DNA of 64,000 bases from Burkholderia pyrrocinia (GCF_018417535.1 NZ_CP070977.1:2852001-2916000), one strand, 5' to 3'. Counted from the stretch's first letter, positions 37,877-46,967 are shown. The notes: generated by a model not told the origin, from the letters alone. A program made the numbers and translations.

Positions 37877-38764
37877 TTATAGCGTGACTGACTGCGACGC
37901 AGGCTCCGTGTCGTGCGCCGTCAGTATCTCAACCTCTGCCCAGACATTCATCGGGACCCGGGCGATGGCGACGCCGAACAATTCGTGCGACTGCTGACGC
38001 CGAGTTAGTAGATCATGGATAAACTGATGCCGATCAAAATCGATGCCGTACAGGTAGGTGTACTGGCAGAAAACCAGGCGATCCCCCGGCTCAGTGATTC
38101 CCCACTGCACCGCGCGGTGGTATCGGGGAATGAAGTCCTCAAACCGGTCAAAATAGGGGCGATCGCCGTTGGCATCACCGGACTCGATCAGTGCAGCAAG
38201 AATCTCGTCCGGCTCCGTATGTGCCGTGAGGACGTCAATATCAGCCTGCTCGAACTGGACCATGACGGAGCGGCATATCCGCGCGTTGGAGGTCGAATCG
38301 TTTTGGATGCGCTGCCACGCCTTGTGGCGCCCCCGATACATCCACTGCTCGATCGGGCTCATGAACATGGCGCGAACCTGCTCGCCCCATGCGTCAAAGA
38401 CCACCCCGGTGTTACGCGGGTCAAAGAACCGGACCATAGCGGTCATGTTGTCGCCAATGTCCGCAAACAGGAACGCTTGCAGGTGCGTGACGAGCGCATC
38501 CATTTCGACCCGGCTCCAGATCAACGACAGACATGGACTTTGAATGTCGAGCTGATCGAGCTCCGCAAACCAGTCCGCATCCGTATCGCTCACTGGCACC
38601 AAGAACAGCGAAGCGGGTCCGAGCTCTTCTTCGGGCAGCCCGGCGAAAACGGAGCGGAACGGTACGCCGGAGCGTTCAAGTAAAGGCACGACCTTCGGCG
38701 GACATACCGCCGCGTCGATCAACCCCATCAGGCGCGCTGGCGGGGACGTAGTCTGTAGTTCCAT
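37877..38764 (-). CDS. DUF4123 adaptor protein (effector loading)
   Basis: This 295-residue protein shows the DUF4123 pattern: LMGLIDAAVCPPKVVPLLERSG, then SLFLVPVS, CLSLIWSRVEMDALVTHLQAFLFADIGDNMTAMVRFFDPRN (the SLxSxxxxxxLxxHLRxxLxVxxxxgxxxxxRFyDPRv-like core) and SPIEQWMYRG. DUF4123 proteins bind a specific T6SS effector and its VgrG/PAAR before secretion. The neighbouring phospholipase is the obvious client. Confidence 0.88.
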   Translation of the reverse strand: MELQTTSPPARLMGLIDAAVCPPKVVPLLERSGVPFRSVFAGLPEEELGPASLFLVPVSDTDADWFAELDQLDIQSPCLSLIWSRVEMDALVTHLQAFLFADIGDNMTAMVRFFDPRNTGVVFDAWGEQVRAMFMSPIEQWMYRGRHKAWQRIQNDSTSNARICRSVMVQFEQADIDVLTAHTEPDEILAALIESGDANGDRPYFDRFEDFIPRYHRAVQWGITEPGDRLVFCQYTYLYGIDFDRHQFIHDLLTRRQQSHELFGVAIARVPMNVWAEVEILTAHDTEPASQSVTL

Positions 38765-38796
38765 CGAAGATCCAGATTAGCGGCTTCCAGCCCACT

Positions 38797-40977
38797 TCAC
38801 GCCCAGCCGGCTTGGGTTTGGCCAGTGCCGAGGTCCAGTTGCGAAGCGTTTGATGCGAGGCCGAGATAGGCCTTGCGATTGTCCCCGCCTGCAAATATGA
38901 CTCGCGGGAAACCATATCCCCCGGGTGCATATTCATGGAAATACGGTATCCGGAACCAGCAGCGGCTGTCGTGCACGTAGTCGTCAAACAGGGTAATGGC
39001 GGCCGCGGGCAACTTGTTCACGGCGTCGGGCGACGTATGTTGGCGCAGGAATGATTCCACGCCAGGCAATGGCGCAGCCATCACGTCGTCCTGCACTCGA
39101 TAATGTTGCACAATCGTCGACCAGGTCGAGTTGAGCAATATTCCGCTATACGCAAGTGTGACGCAGGGAGAGTCGCTCCCCGGTTGATCGTGCGCGACAA
39201 CAAGAGTTGGCGGCACCTTGATCATTTCGCCGCCGGGGATCACCACCGGACGATGTTCCGTGCGCTTCACATGCCACCGTTCGCACTGGTCCGGATACAG
39301 GTGCCCCAGAAGCAGCCGCATTTCTTCCGCGCCCTGCCGCAGGTCGGTCTGATCATTGGTCACAACATCCAGCGGTCCTTCCCCCGGACGCGCAGGCTTG
39401 GGCTTATTGACCCCGGGATGAGCGACCGCGCCGGCCAGTTGTTCGTTGCGCCGGTCCATTGCATCGCGAACCACCTTCACCTGTGGTGTCGAGCTCATGT
39501 ACGACGCGTATCCGCCGATCGACGATGTCATAGCATTTGCCCGAAGGAGATCGTATTGCGACTGCAGTTTCTTCATCGTCGCATCGTTCTCTGCCGCCTT
39601 CGGGAGCGCCTGCTGAACCTTATGCGGCGTCATCTGGTCTTCGTGGGCGCGCTTGAAGAATGGCTGTCCGGTGACATAGCGCTGTGGATTTCCGATATCC
39701 GCACGCAGCGTTCGCCATGCCAACATCTGACCCAGTCCGACCTTCAGCGCGTCTTCTACGCTACTGACATTCTCCACGGTCTTGCGCCACGCATTGAACG
39801 CATCAATCAATGACGGGGCAAGCGCGAAGTCGGCAACCAAATCTGCGCGTTTGCTTATCGAATCACTATCCACCAGCGGCACACCATACGAGACCGCCTT
39901 CAGGTACATATCGTGCAGCGGGATCTGACTAAGCTTGTGGCTGTCGTCATTCGCTTTCGACGTGGCTCCTCCTTTGCCCTGTTCGTTGGGGGCGTAACCG
40001 CCACCCACGTCTGAATGGACGCCTGGATAGGCCACCTCTTCACGAATGCCGCCATCGTAGCTGTCCCCGTTGCGGATCGAGTCAAGCGGGAAACTCATTC
40101 GTTGCTCATGTACCGAGAACGCGTGATAACAAAATCGCACATCCTTCGGGATATTAAGCCTGCCGTCGTCAGCGAATGCGAAGTGTCCGTCGAACGCGCC
40201 GAAGTCCACGGTTGCGCGCGTCGAGTCGGGTGGTCCGACAGAGGCAACCGTATCAAAAAGACCGACGAAGTTGACCTTGTAGTTCAGTGCATACTTGCCA
40301 GTCTGGTAGCCAATCCGCCCATTCCGCGCCCATTCATTCATCAGCTTGTTCACGAACACGCGCGCGGATGCCGCCCCGCGGGAGAAGCCGATCACGTTGA
40401 TCCAGATCTGCTTGACCGTCTGCGGATATCGTCCCTCATCGACGGCCTGCTTGTGGGCGAGACCCAGTCGATCGGTGCAGCCGACCAGCGGGAGTTTGTG
40501 GCCATCGGCTACGGCTGCGCAAATGTCGTTGGCTTTGTCATCCGGAATCAGGATCCGGGTTTTGTCCGTAGCAATGGCCTTGTAAATGGCATTCAGTACC
40601 CTTGTATAGCCCCACACGCAACGACTGCCGAAACCCTTTGCCATCGACTTACCATCAGTCGAGTACGCCAGCTCGCCAATCTCTTTAAACGGAGTACCGA
40701 CGCCGGGAATGTAGAACGCGAAAATCCCCTCTTCGTTCTTATCCTGCGCTGCGTTGTAGAGTCGAGCAACGTTGCTATGTGTACGAACGAGCGAATCCCG
40801 CAACGGATTGGTCTGTACGTCGTTGTTGTTCGTGCCGTCAAAGAACAGTGTGATGTGGAGCGTCTGGGGGCAGGACATCAAAGCATCGCACACCAGCGCG
40901 CGCCCTTTTCTCAACGCCGTGACACTGCCCGCCACACGCCCTCCCTGAGGCATAGGGTCGGCCCATTTGAGGCTCAT
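38797..40977 (-). CDS. Tle1-type phospholipase effector (DUF2235)
   Basis: This 726-residue alpha/beta-hydrolase starts with LHITLFFDGTNNND near residue 40. The nucleophile elbow is INVIGFSRGAASARVFVNK (Ser199 in GFSRG). Asp242 is in GLFDTVASVG, and the histidine region is YPGVHSDVGGGYAPNEQG. Tle1 lipases are antibacterial T6SS effectors that attack phospholipids in the periplasm of the target cell. The ATG overlaps the immunity gene stop (ATGA). Long C-terminal sequence after residue 400 probably docks on VgrG or DUF4123. Confidence 0.9.
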   Translation of the reverse strand: MSLKWADPMPQGGRVAGSVTALRKGRALVCDALMSCPQTLHITLFFDGTNNNDVQTNPLRDSLVRTHSNVARLYNAAQDKNEEGIFAFYIPGVGTPFKEIGELAYSTDGKSMAKGFGSRCVWGYTRVLNAIYKAIATDKTRILIPDDKANDICAAVADGHKLPLVGCTDRLGLAHKQAVDEGRYPQTVKQIWINVIGFSRGAASARVFVNKLMNEWARNGRIGYQTGKYALNYKVNFVGLFDTVASVGPPDSTRATVDFGAFDGHFAFADDGRLNIPKDVRFCYHAFSVHEQRMSFPLDSIRNGDSYDGGIREEVAYPGVHSDVGGGYAPNEQGKGGATSKANDDSHKLSQIPLHDMYLKAVSYGVPLVDSDSISKRADLVADFALAPSLIDAFNAWRKTVENVSSVEDALKVGLGQMLAWRTLRADIGNPQRYVTGQPFFKRAHEDQMTPHKVQQALPKAAENDATMKKLQSQYDLLRANAMTSSIGGYASYMSSTPQVKVVRDAMDRRNEQLAGAVAHPGVNKPKPARPGEGPLDVVTNDQTDLRQGAEEMRLLLGHLYPDQCERWHVKRTEHRPVVIPGGEMIKVPPTLVVAHDQPGSDSPCVTLAYSGILLNSTWSTIVQHYRVQDDVMAAPLPGVESFLRQHTSPDAVNKLPAAAITLFDDYVHDSRCWFRIPYFHEYAPGGYGFPRVIFAGGDNRKAYLGLASNASQLDLGTGQTQAGWA

Positions 40978-41597
40978 TGCGCGTTTCCTCCGTCACGGTA
41001 TAACCGATTCCATTCCTGATCCACCGCCCCATGTGCGATGTACGGATCATTGTCCGGGGGGCGTATGCCCGGATCGTTGGCATCGCCTCTCTGGCCATCG
41101 GCCACCATGATGCGGACGCGGTCACCCGGCAGGAACACGGCCCACAAGCCGCCCATGACTCGCCCATATTTCGGTATCCGAACGTTTTCAGCCTTGTACC
41201 AATACCCCGGTGTCTTACCGTCTTGCTTCTTGTCAACCAGCCAGCGCACCGTCAGCCTCAAATCCGGCTGCCATGCTGTAGGGATGTCACTGCAGCAAGT
41301 TTCCTTACCACCGCCGGACGGCTTGCCGTCCGCTCCCGCCGGCCATACATTGGGGCCACCACCAGTCACCCCTGACCCATCGGGTCCCTCGATCCCCCAT
41401 TGATGGATGTACCAAGGGGTATAGTTCAGCGTCAAGGAACTCGCGCCAAGCGTGTCGTAGTGCTTCGGCAGGTTCGACAAGTCGAGTTGTTGCGCCACGG
41501 CGCCGGGATGCTTGTCGCATGCGCCGAGGCCAAACAGCGCAACGAGGGCGACGGTCTGGATCGTACGTCGCGCGTAACGGGGAAATCGGTCTGTCAT
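40974..41597 (-). CDS. DUF3304 lipoprotein, probable Tle1 immunity protein
   Basis: This 207-residue protein starts MTDRFPRYARRTIQTVALVALFGLGAC, a signal peptide with lipobox LGAC. The following part contains YHIQWGIEG-like NYTPWYIHQWGIEGPDG and GGKETCCSDIPTAWQPDLRLTVRWLVD, typical of DUF3304. In Burkholderia thailandensis the Tle1 immunity protein is a DUF3304 lipoprotein, which fits its place directly before and overlapping the lipase. It would protect the cell in the periplasm. Confidence 0.87.
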   Translation of the reverse strand: MTDRFPRYARRTIQTVALVALFGLGACDKHPGAVAQQLDLSNLPKHYDTLGASSLTLNYTPWYIHQWGIEGPDGSGVTGGGPNVWPAGADGKPSGGGKETCCSDIPTAWQPDLRLTVRWLVDKKQDGKTPGYWYKAENVRIPKYGRVMGGLWAVFLPGDRVRIMVADGQRGDANDPGIRPPDNDPYIAHGAVDQEWNRLYRDGGNAQ

Positions 41598-41615
41598 CGT
41601 GAATAGGTCTACGGT

Positions 41616-44144
41616 TTAACGGGGCACCAGGGCTGCTCCGCCCCGGGCCGCCTTAAGCATGCATTCGACACAGATCTTCTTCGGCGACAGATCAACCATC
41701 TGGTCCTTCGGACCCGGCAGGTCGTGGGTCGCCGCAAACGCAGTAAATTTGCCCGTCGTGCCGCTCACCACGCCGCTCGCGTCCATGTTCAAGAAACTGC
41801 CGTTGACCTCGACGCGAAACTTGTGCGCACGCAGCAGGATCTCCTCGCTTTCCAGCAGGATCTGCTTCTGCGCTCGCGCCACAATGGACTTCGTCAGCGC
41901 GTTCAATACGATGTCGCCTGCCGCCGACACCAAGTGCATCGGACCGGTCTGCGCGAACAGGCGAAGGGTGTCGCGCACCGTCGCGAAGAAGCTGCGGCCA
42001 CTGGCAATACCAATATGACCTTCCGTCGTGATCGCAGCCTGTTGGGACGCCACATGCACGGTCGCTGGCGTTGTGATCTCGACACCGGCCTTGCCGTCGA
42101 TCACCAAGTGCGGCTCCGACAACTCCGGAAACGTGTTGCTGCCGCTCGCGCCTGAGCCTCGGATCTGTTCGTTCTGTGCCGCAATGGTGTTGACGAGGTC
42201 GGCCTGATGGCCGTCAGCGTCCTGTGCCTCGCTCTGCTGCGCGATCTTCGTCAGCGCATCATGCAGTTGCTGCGCTTTCCCGAGTCGATCGACAGTCTCG
42301 CTCATGTCTTTCGCCGCTGCGGTCGCGCCCGCGCGCGTCTCGGTCGTCACCAGCATGCCGCGATTGGCGCGCAACACGCCCCAGGAATCCGTTGCCAGTT
42401 CCCAGCCGGTACCGCGCGCTTCGGCCCGCCCCGCATTGCCGTCAATGCGAGTGTTGTACCCGACGACAAGGCGTGACTGCTCGTGGTCGCTCGAAACTTG
42501 TACCTGCAGTTTCCCCGGTGTGTCGTCGGCCACAACCTGATTTGCCGCCGTGCCCTCGAGGTCACGAGAGCGCAGACCTGATAGCGTCTGGTTATCCGGG
42601 AGCTTCCACTGCACAAAGTTGATGCCGTTTGGCACGCGCCCTGTAATGATCGGGCGATCCGGCGCGCCATCCAGGAATGACACGACAACTTCGTCACCGA
42701 TGCGAGGGACATGGATCATCCCAAATCCCTCGCCCGCCCATGGATGGCTCACGCGGACCCAACAGGAGCTCCGCTCATCGCGTTGCCCGATCCGATCCCA
42801 GTGAAACTGCACCTTGACGCGGCCGAGTTCGTCGGTATAAATGCGTCGACCTTGCGGACCCACCACGGTCGCCGTCTGCATCTGCATAACGGGCTTACGG
42901 TGTTCGCACGGGCTGCGGAAAGGCACGGATTTGCGCTGCGCTTCGATCTCGACGAGGAAGAAGCCCTCTGAGCCATCGAAATGCGTGGGGCCGGAGGCAG
43001 GTTGCCCTCCGAAGTTTGCTTTCGCCTCAGCCAATCTCCCAGTCAGACTATGCGGTAGATCGCCGTGATGGCTCGATCCCGGCAGGTTGTTCTCGATCAA
43101 CCAGGCCACTTCGATGACGGCAAATTCGCTGCGCTCACCAGGCTCGCGGTCGTGTTCCGGGTGCCCGGTCAGCTCAAACCACCGCCCGGCGTCGACGCCA
43201 CGCAACCCGCCCGCGCCATAAAACCGCTTTGCGCGTGATTCCCATTCCTCCATGCGCACCTTGGAGAGGTGATCGCCACGTTCCTGCTCGAGATAAGTAT
43301 AGGGGCCGGTGTACTCATACATCTCCAACTGTTCCGGCAACTCCTGCGACACCGTCGGAATATTGGTGCCCTTCGGATTGGCGAGCGGCGACGGATACTT
43401 ATAGTCGAATGTGCGCGTGGTCAGGATGGCGCTATGGAGGGTTCGCAAGCCGGACCAGTGAACCAACGCATCGACCTCGCTGTTCGTGCCGTATCTCGAG
43501 AATTGAACTGATCGCGCGGCGAGCGGCTCGCACGTATCCAGGTGATCCGTGATGGTCAGGGTATGGGATTTGCCGTCGTCGGCCTGTTTCCAGATGCTGA
43601 ACAGGCCTTCTTCTTCCATCAATCGGTGGACGAAATTCCAATCGTCCTCATACTGCGTACAGTACGATCTCGGCGGAAGCGGTTTTGAGAGTGCAAAATC
43701 GAATCGGCCTTTCGCAGGCGGATGCGCGTTGAACACGTCCCGGAGGATTTCATCGACGGGTTTGTCCTGCCAGATGCGCTGATCACGGCGAAACTTCAGG
43801 AAATGCATCCATGACGCAAAACAGATCTGGTAACTGGTCAACCCGCCTTCCGATCCCAGTCTTCGCACGGCATAGACGTAACCGTTTCGGGGGAGATAGG
43901 ACTGATCTGCCTGCTGAATCCACAGCGTAACGGGTTGCCCGATCAGTTTTTTCAGCTTGAGGTCGCTGCGCGTTGACAGGACATCGAGTGTGAAGTCGAA
44001 ATGCCGGCCGATTCGGGACCAGCCGACAGTGCGTTGGGGGAGCAATACACTGTCCCCGAGCGGGGTATCGAGTTTCAGCAGACGGTCTTGCTGAAGTAGC
44101 CCCCCTTGAATCGCCCTCACGATGTCTTGCGCATCCATTTCCAT
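41616..44144 (-). CDS. vgrG: VgrG spike protein of a type VI secretion system
   Basis: This 842-residue protein has the gp27-like N-terminal part (FTLDVLSTRSDLKLKKLIGQPVTLWIQ, then HRLMEEEGLFSIWKQ), the gp5 OB-fold DELGRVKVQFHWDRIGQRDERSSCWVRVSHPWAGEGFGM...PRIGDEVVVSFLDG, then DNQTLSGLRSRDLEGT and a C-terminal DUF2345 repeat region rich in beta structure ending PKKICVECMLKAARGG. It forms the puncturing spike and carries the downstream effector. It is the first gene of the cassette. No T6SS structural cluster lies in this window. Confidence 0.95.
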   Translation of the reverse strand: MEMDAQDIVRAIQGGLLQQDRLLKLDTPLGDSVLLPQRTVGWSRIGRHFDFTLDVLSTRSDLKLKKLIGQPVTLWIQQADQSYLPRNGYVYAVRRLGSEGGLTSYQICFASWMHFLKFRRDQRIWQDKPVDEILRDVFNAHPPAKGRFDFALSKPLPPRSYCTQYEDDWNFVHRLMEEEGLFSIWKQADDGKSHTLTITDHLDTCEPLAARSVQFSRYGTNSEVDALVHWSGLRTLHSAILTTRTFDYKYPSPLANPKGTNIPTVSQELPEQLEMYEYTGPYTYLEQERGDHLSKVRMEEWESRAKRFYGAGGLRGVDAGRWFELTGHPEHDREPGERSEFAVIEVAWLIENNLPGSSHHGDLPHSLTGRLAEAKANFGGQPASGPTHFDGSEGFFLVEIEAQRKSVPFRSPCEHRKPVMQMQTATVVGPQGRRIYTDELGRVKVQFHWDRIGQRDERSSCWVRVSHPWAGEGFGMIHVPRIGDEVVVSFLDGAPDRPIITGRVPNGINFVQWKLPDNQTLSGLRSRDLEGTAANQVVADDTPGKLQVQVSSDHEQSRLVVGYNTRIDGNAGRAEARGTGWELATDSWGVLRANRGMLVTTETRAGATAAAKDMSETVDRLGKAQQLHDALTKIAQQSEAQDADGHQADLVNTIAAQNEQIRGSGASGSNTFPELSEPHLVIDGKAGVEITTPATVHVASQQAAITTEGHIGIASGRSFFATVRDTLRLFAQTGPMHLVSAAGDIVLNALTKSIVARAQKQILLESEEILLRAHKFRVEVNGSFLNMDASGVVSGTTGKFTAFAATHDLPGPKDQMVDLSPKKICVECMLKAARGGAALVPR

Positions 44145-44399
44145 CCCTTTATTACTTTTCGCTACTCATTTATTGTCACTAATATGACACGGGCTCTCTT
44201 GCGCGATTTTACAGTCAAAAGCACCCTTGGCAAGGTGAACCAAGGTCAAATACGAATCTGAGGCGGTAAAAAAGCGCTTAGCCACGCGAGAAGTATGAAC
44301 CGCACCGAATTTGGTGGAGGCAGCCAGTTCAATTCATCAAGGGCCTTCTGCACGCACGGCTCGGTTGCTTGGTGGAAGGGGAATCGAACACCGCCTTAG
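44145..44399. other. vgrG upstream region with a tRNA-3'-end-like sequence
   Basis: 255 bases, AT-rich near the vgrG start (44160-44240), where its promoter should be. TGTCA-CTAATA-TGACA forms a small inverted repeat. At 44370-44392 the plus strand reads TGGTGGAAGGGGAATCGAAC, in the orientation of the tRNA-Ala fragment at 36014, like a tRNA 3' end lacking about four acceptor bases. It is not an intact tRNA but may be a decayed attachment site of the integrase at 44400. Confidence 0.4.
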
Positions 44400-45365
44400 C
44401 TACACATTAATCCGCTCCACCTCGTCCAAGCTGATGTCGTCGTGACACCGGTCATATAGCTGCGTGGTGCGCGTCGACGCGTGATTGGCCATCACCGCCG
44501 CATTCTCGAGCGTGCCGCCGCTCTTCAGATACGCAGTGATGCCGGTCGCCCGGAACGTGTGGTTGCCGATCTTCGTTGCTAGGCCCGCCGCCGCCGCACG
44601 CCGGCGCACCATCGCGTAGGCGTTGGCCTGCGGCAAGGGCGTGGTGCTCAGTCGCCCGGTGCCGCGCGTGATCGTGCGGAACAGTGGCCCCTTTGGCTCG
44701 GCGGCGATCCCGGTGCCGTCTAGGTACGCATGCAGATACGCTTCGAGCGCGTGATGACAGGGCATCGCATGTGCCTTGCCGCCTTTCTCACGCAGGCGCA
44801 CCCACAGCCGCCTCTGCTGCACGTAGACGTCGCCGACGCACATCGCCAGCGCTGCGCCGATCCGGGCGAACGAAAACACCATCAGCGCGATCAGCGCGCG
44901 ATCGCGCAATCCAGCCGGCGTACTCACATCGATGGCGTCGAGTAGCTGCCGTGCCTCGGTGGCCTCGAGCACCGGCGTCTTGCCGGTGCGGACCGTGTGG
45001 CTGGGACCGCGCACCGACGCGGCCGGATTCACCTGCACGACCTGGCCGGTCACCAGCCAGTCGAACAGATGCCGGATTGCCGCGAGACGCTGCTTGACGG
45101 TCGACGCCGCATGCGTGCGGGTCTGCTGTTCGATCCAACTCGCGACGTGCGACGGCTGCACGTCGGAAATCGACGTGACGCCGACACTGGCGCACCACGC
45201 GAGGAACTCCCCAGCCGCGCGCGCATACGCGCGCCGGGTGTGCGGGTTGCGGATCGCCGACGCGAAGAATTCGAGAAAGCGCACACCCGCGCGTTCGCCG
45301 GCGACCGTGACCAACACCGGCAGCGCAGGCGTGACAGCAGGGACTACTTCGGCCCTGTCAGTCAT
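44400..45365 (-). CDS. XerC-like tyrosine recombinase
   Basis: This 321-residue recombinase has an N-terminal SAM-like core-binding domain (NPHTRRAYARAAGEFLAWC...TVKQRLAAIRHLFDWLV) and a C-terminal catalytic domain with FARIGAALAM (Arg), HTFRATGITAYL (H-x-x-R) and ANHASTRTTQLYDR with the tyrosine. It is complete. Its start overlaps the end of the 193-residue protein gene (ATGA), so both are translated together. It reads toward the tRNA-like sequence at 44370. Confidence 0.92.
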   Translation of the reverse strand: MTDRAEVVPAVTPALPVLVTVAGERAGVRFLEFFASAIRNPHTRRAYARAAGEFLAWCASVGVTSISDVQPSHVASWIEQQTRTHAASTVKQRLAAIRHLFDWLVTGQVVQVNPAASVRGPSHTVRTGKTPVLEATEARQLLDAIDVSTPAGLRDRALIALMVFSFARIGAALAMCVGDVYVQQRRLWVRLREKGGKAHAMPCHHALEAYLHAYLDGTGIAAEPKGPLFRTITRGTGRLSTTPLPQANAYAMVRRRAAAAGLATKIGNHTFRATGITAYLKSGGTLENAAVMANHASTRTTQLYDRCHDDISLDEVERINV

Positions 45366-45943
45366 TGCTGTGCAGGCCTCACAATGAGATCGTGCAGCTC
45401 AATCAAGTTTGCGTTTAGTCGGTCGATCGAACGCAAGATCCGTTGCGCCAGAAATTGCAGGTCCTCTTGAGAAGATTGTTCATCCTTCGAGGCTTCGACC
45501 AGCTCAAACAAAGAGTGTCGCAACGGCATCTTGCCGCCGACACCACGAATAACATCTCTCAGTTTATTCGATGCTGCGAGACCATATTCTTCACGCAACT
45601 TGTCTCGGTACCTTTCCAGACGGTCGACACTTTCCTTGACAGTTCCCGCCGACTCGCCCAGCCGAGTGGCGATCATTTCGTAGTCTTCCGGCGTTCCCTG
45701 CCCAGCGGCGATGCGCTCGAGCGGTTGCCGGGACAAGTCCGGACCGAAGGTCAGCTTGTCCACGCTTTTTGCTGCGCGTCGTCGCCGTCCTTTGTCCAGG
45801 GCATCAATGCCCCATCCGGCAAACTCTCGCAGATCCTTCACGAGCCCCAGGATCTCTCGCACCCCCTTGATGAGATCCGTCACCGTCCCAGGCAATACTA
45901 TGTCTCGCCCGCCCCCTTCGGATTCGTTCGATTCCGACACCAT
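45362..45943 (-). CDS. Helical protein cotranscribed with the recombinase
   Basis: This 193-residue protein has no recognised domain. It is mostly predicted helical: TDLIKGVREILGLVKDLREF, GTVKESVDRLERYRDKLREEYG and a coiled-coil-like C-terminal half EQSSQEDLQFLAQRILRSIDRLNANLIELHDLI. Acidic and polar, with no membrane segment, it is probably a cytoplasmic partner of the recombinase. The start at 45943 has GGGGAGAT just before it. A perfect inverted repeat lies 13 bases upstream. Confidence 0.6.
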   Translation of the reverse strand: MVSESNESEGGGRDIVLPGTVTDLIKGVREILGLVKDLREFAGWGIDALDKGRRRRAAKSVDKLTFGPDLSRQPLERIAAGQGTPEDYEMIATRLGESAGTVKESVDRLERYRDKLREEYGLAASNKLRDVIRGVGGKMPLRHSLFELVEASKDEQSSQEDLQFLAQRILRSIDRLNANLIELHDLIVRPAQQ

Positions 45944-45955
45944 GATCTCCCCTTA

Positions 45956-45985
45956 TATATGTGATAAAGGACATTATCACATATA
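45956..45985. promoter_or_regulatory. Perfect 12-bp inverted-repeat operator
   Basis: TATATGTGATAA (45956-45967), six bases, then TTATCACATATA (45974-45985). It lies 13-42 bases upstream of the minus-strand start at 45943, so a bound protein would block transcription of the recombinase operon. Its AT-rich perfect symmetry is typical of a repressor site. Confidence 0.75.
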
Positions 45986-46375
45986 GATAACAAACATCGC
46001 TCCCTCAAACTTGCAGATCTTGCATGACCCGCAATCTATGTGTATATTAACTTCACGCCGCAAGGTGGCATTAAGCGATAACGTGCAAAACTAATCACGT
46101 CGGATCAAGCATCTGGATCTGACTGCAGTAGCACCCAGACCATACACCGGGCGTCATGCGTCCTCCCGATGTGAGGCAGGAATTAGGGTGTCGGAAGTAC
46201 CGACAAGAAATCGGTCGGCTGTTGTGCCTGCTTTACCTGCCCGTTTTCTCCATTCCTGACCGGGAGCCACCCATTAAGGGCGCTTCTCCGAGGACGCAAC
46301 TGGGGACGCGGAGCGCAAGCCCGTGAGCCCGATGATCCGCATCGGGTGTCTCCACGTGCGCCCGCGCTCCGTGTT

Positions 46376-46403
46376 CTCCGAGGCAGTTTTTACTGTCTCG
46401 GAG
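46376..46403 (+). promoter_or_regulatory. Hairpin covering the Shine-Dalgarno of the next gene
   Basis: CTCCGAG-G-CAGT and ACTG-T-CTCGGAG pair around TTTT. The 3' arm contains GGAG (46400-46403), nine bases before the ATG at 46413. If the RNA folds this way, initiation would be blocked unless the stem is opened. Confidence 0.6.
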
Positions 46404-46412
46404 AAGACGAAG

Positions 46413-46670
46413 ATGACCCCCGAAGAAAAACTGCAACAGCATTACGACCGGTTCGACGGTCTCGTTGAGGCCCCGGCGCCGGTAACCTCATGGAAGGCAG
46501 CAGCGATCCATTGTGTGACGCGCCTGAAATGCGCGAACCTGGCCATCGTTTCGACCGTCGCCGTCAGCGCGCTGGCAGCCTATAAAAACCTGCCGCCCAC
46601 CACCACCGCGCAAGCCTTTATCGCGATTGCGGTCGTCGGTATCTTGGGGGCGCTCTGCGAGCGCGCGTGA
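46413..46670 (+). CDS. Small membrane protein, plasmid-like
   Basis: This 85-residue protein begins MTPEEKLQQHYDRFDGLVEAPAPV and has two hydrophobic segments: LKCANLAIVSTVAVSALAAYKN and AQAFIAIAVVGILGALCERA. I favour the ATG at 46413 because the GGAG site is nine bases upstream; an in-frame ATG at 46323 lacks one. Function unknown. Confidence 0.5.
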   Translation: MTPEEKLQQHYDRFDGLVEAPAPVTSWKAAAIHCVTRLKCANLAIVSTVAVSALAAYKNLPPTTTAQAFIAIAVVGILGALCERA

Positions 46671-46739
46671 CGGGTAGCAGCGCACCGCTGCGGCCCGCCT
46701 GACACCGCCGCGGTGTGCCCATCCGTTATTGGAAGTGAA

Positions 46740-46967
46740 ATGCGCCCAGCCCGAAAGCAGCCGAAGGTCCGACTCAATCTGGACATGCCGGTGGAGGTCA
46801 AGGAACAGCTCGAACGGCTGCGTGACCACGTTCATGCCGACAGCATGGGCGAGGTCATCCGGCGTGCGCTCGCTGTGTACGACTATCTATACAGCGAACA
46901 GGCGGATGGATCACATCTGCTGATCCGCACCAAAGACGGCACCGAAAAAGGTTTGCCGCTTTTTTAG
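46740..46967 (+). CDS. Ribbon-helix-helix protein (CopG/Arc-like)
   Basis: This 75-residue protein has KVRLNLDMPVEVKEQLERLRDHVHADSMGEVIRRALAVYDYL, a clear ribbon-helix-helix pattern (beta strand, helix, turn, helix) as in small repressors and antitoxins. No toxin gene follows on the same strand. The ATG at 46740 has GGAAG five bases upstream. It could bind the nearby operator at 45956-45985, which is inference. Confidence 0.7.
   Translation: MRPARKQPKVRLNLDMPVEVKEQLERLRDHVHADSMGEVIRRALAVYDYLYSEQADGSHLLIRTKDGTEKGLPLF

Larger units (their letters stand above)
45944..46412. other. Intergenic region between recombinase operon and small plus-strand genes
   Basis: 469 bases with no supported gene. 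It holds the operator at 45956-45985 and the hairpin at 46376-46403. Otherwise there is an AT-rich promoter-like stretch to about 46060 and a GC-rich leader from 46250 on. Confidence 0.4.

Noticed and set aside
44370..44392. A second tRNA gene 3' end
   Set aside because: The T-arm does not pair fully and about four acceptor bases are missing, so it is not a functional tRNA; kept only as a possible decayed att site.
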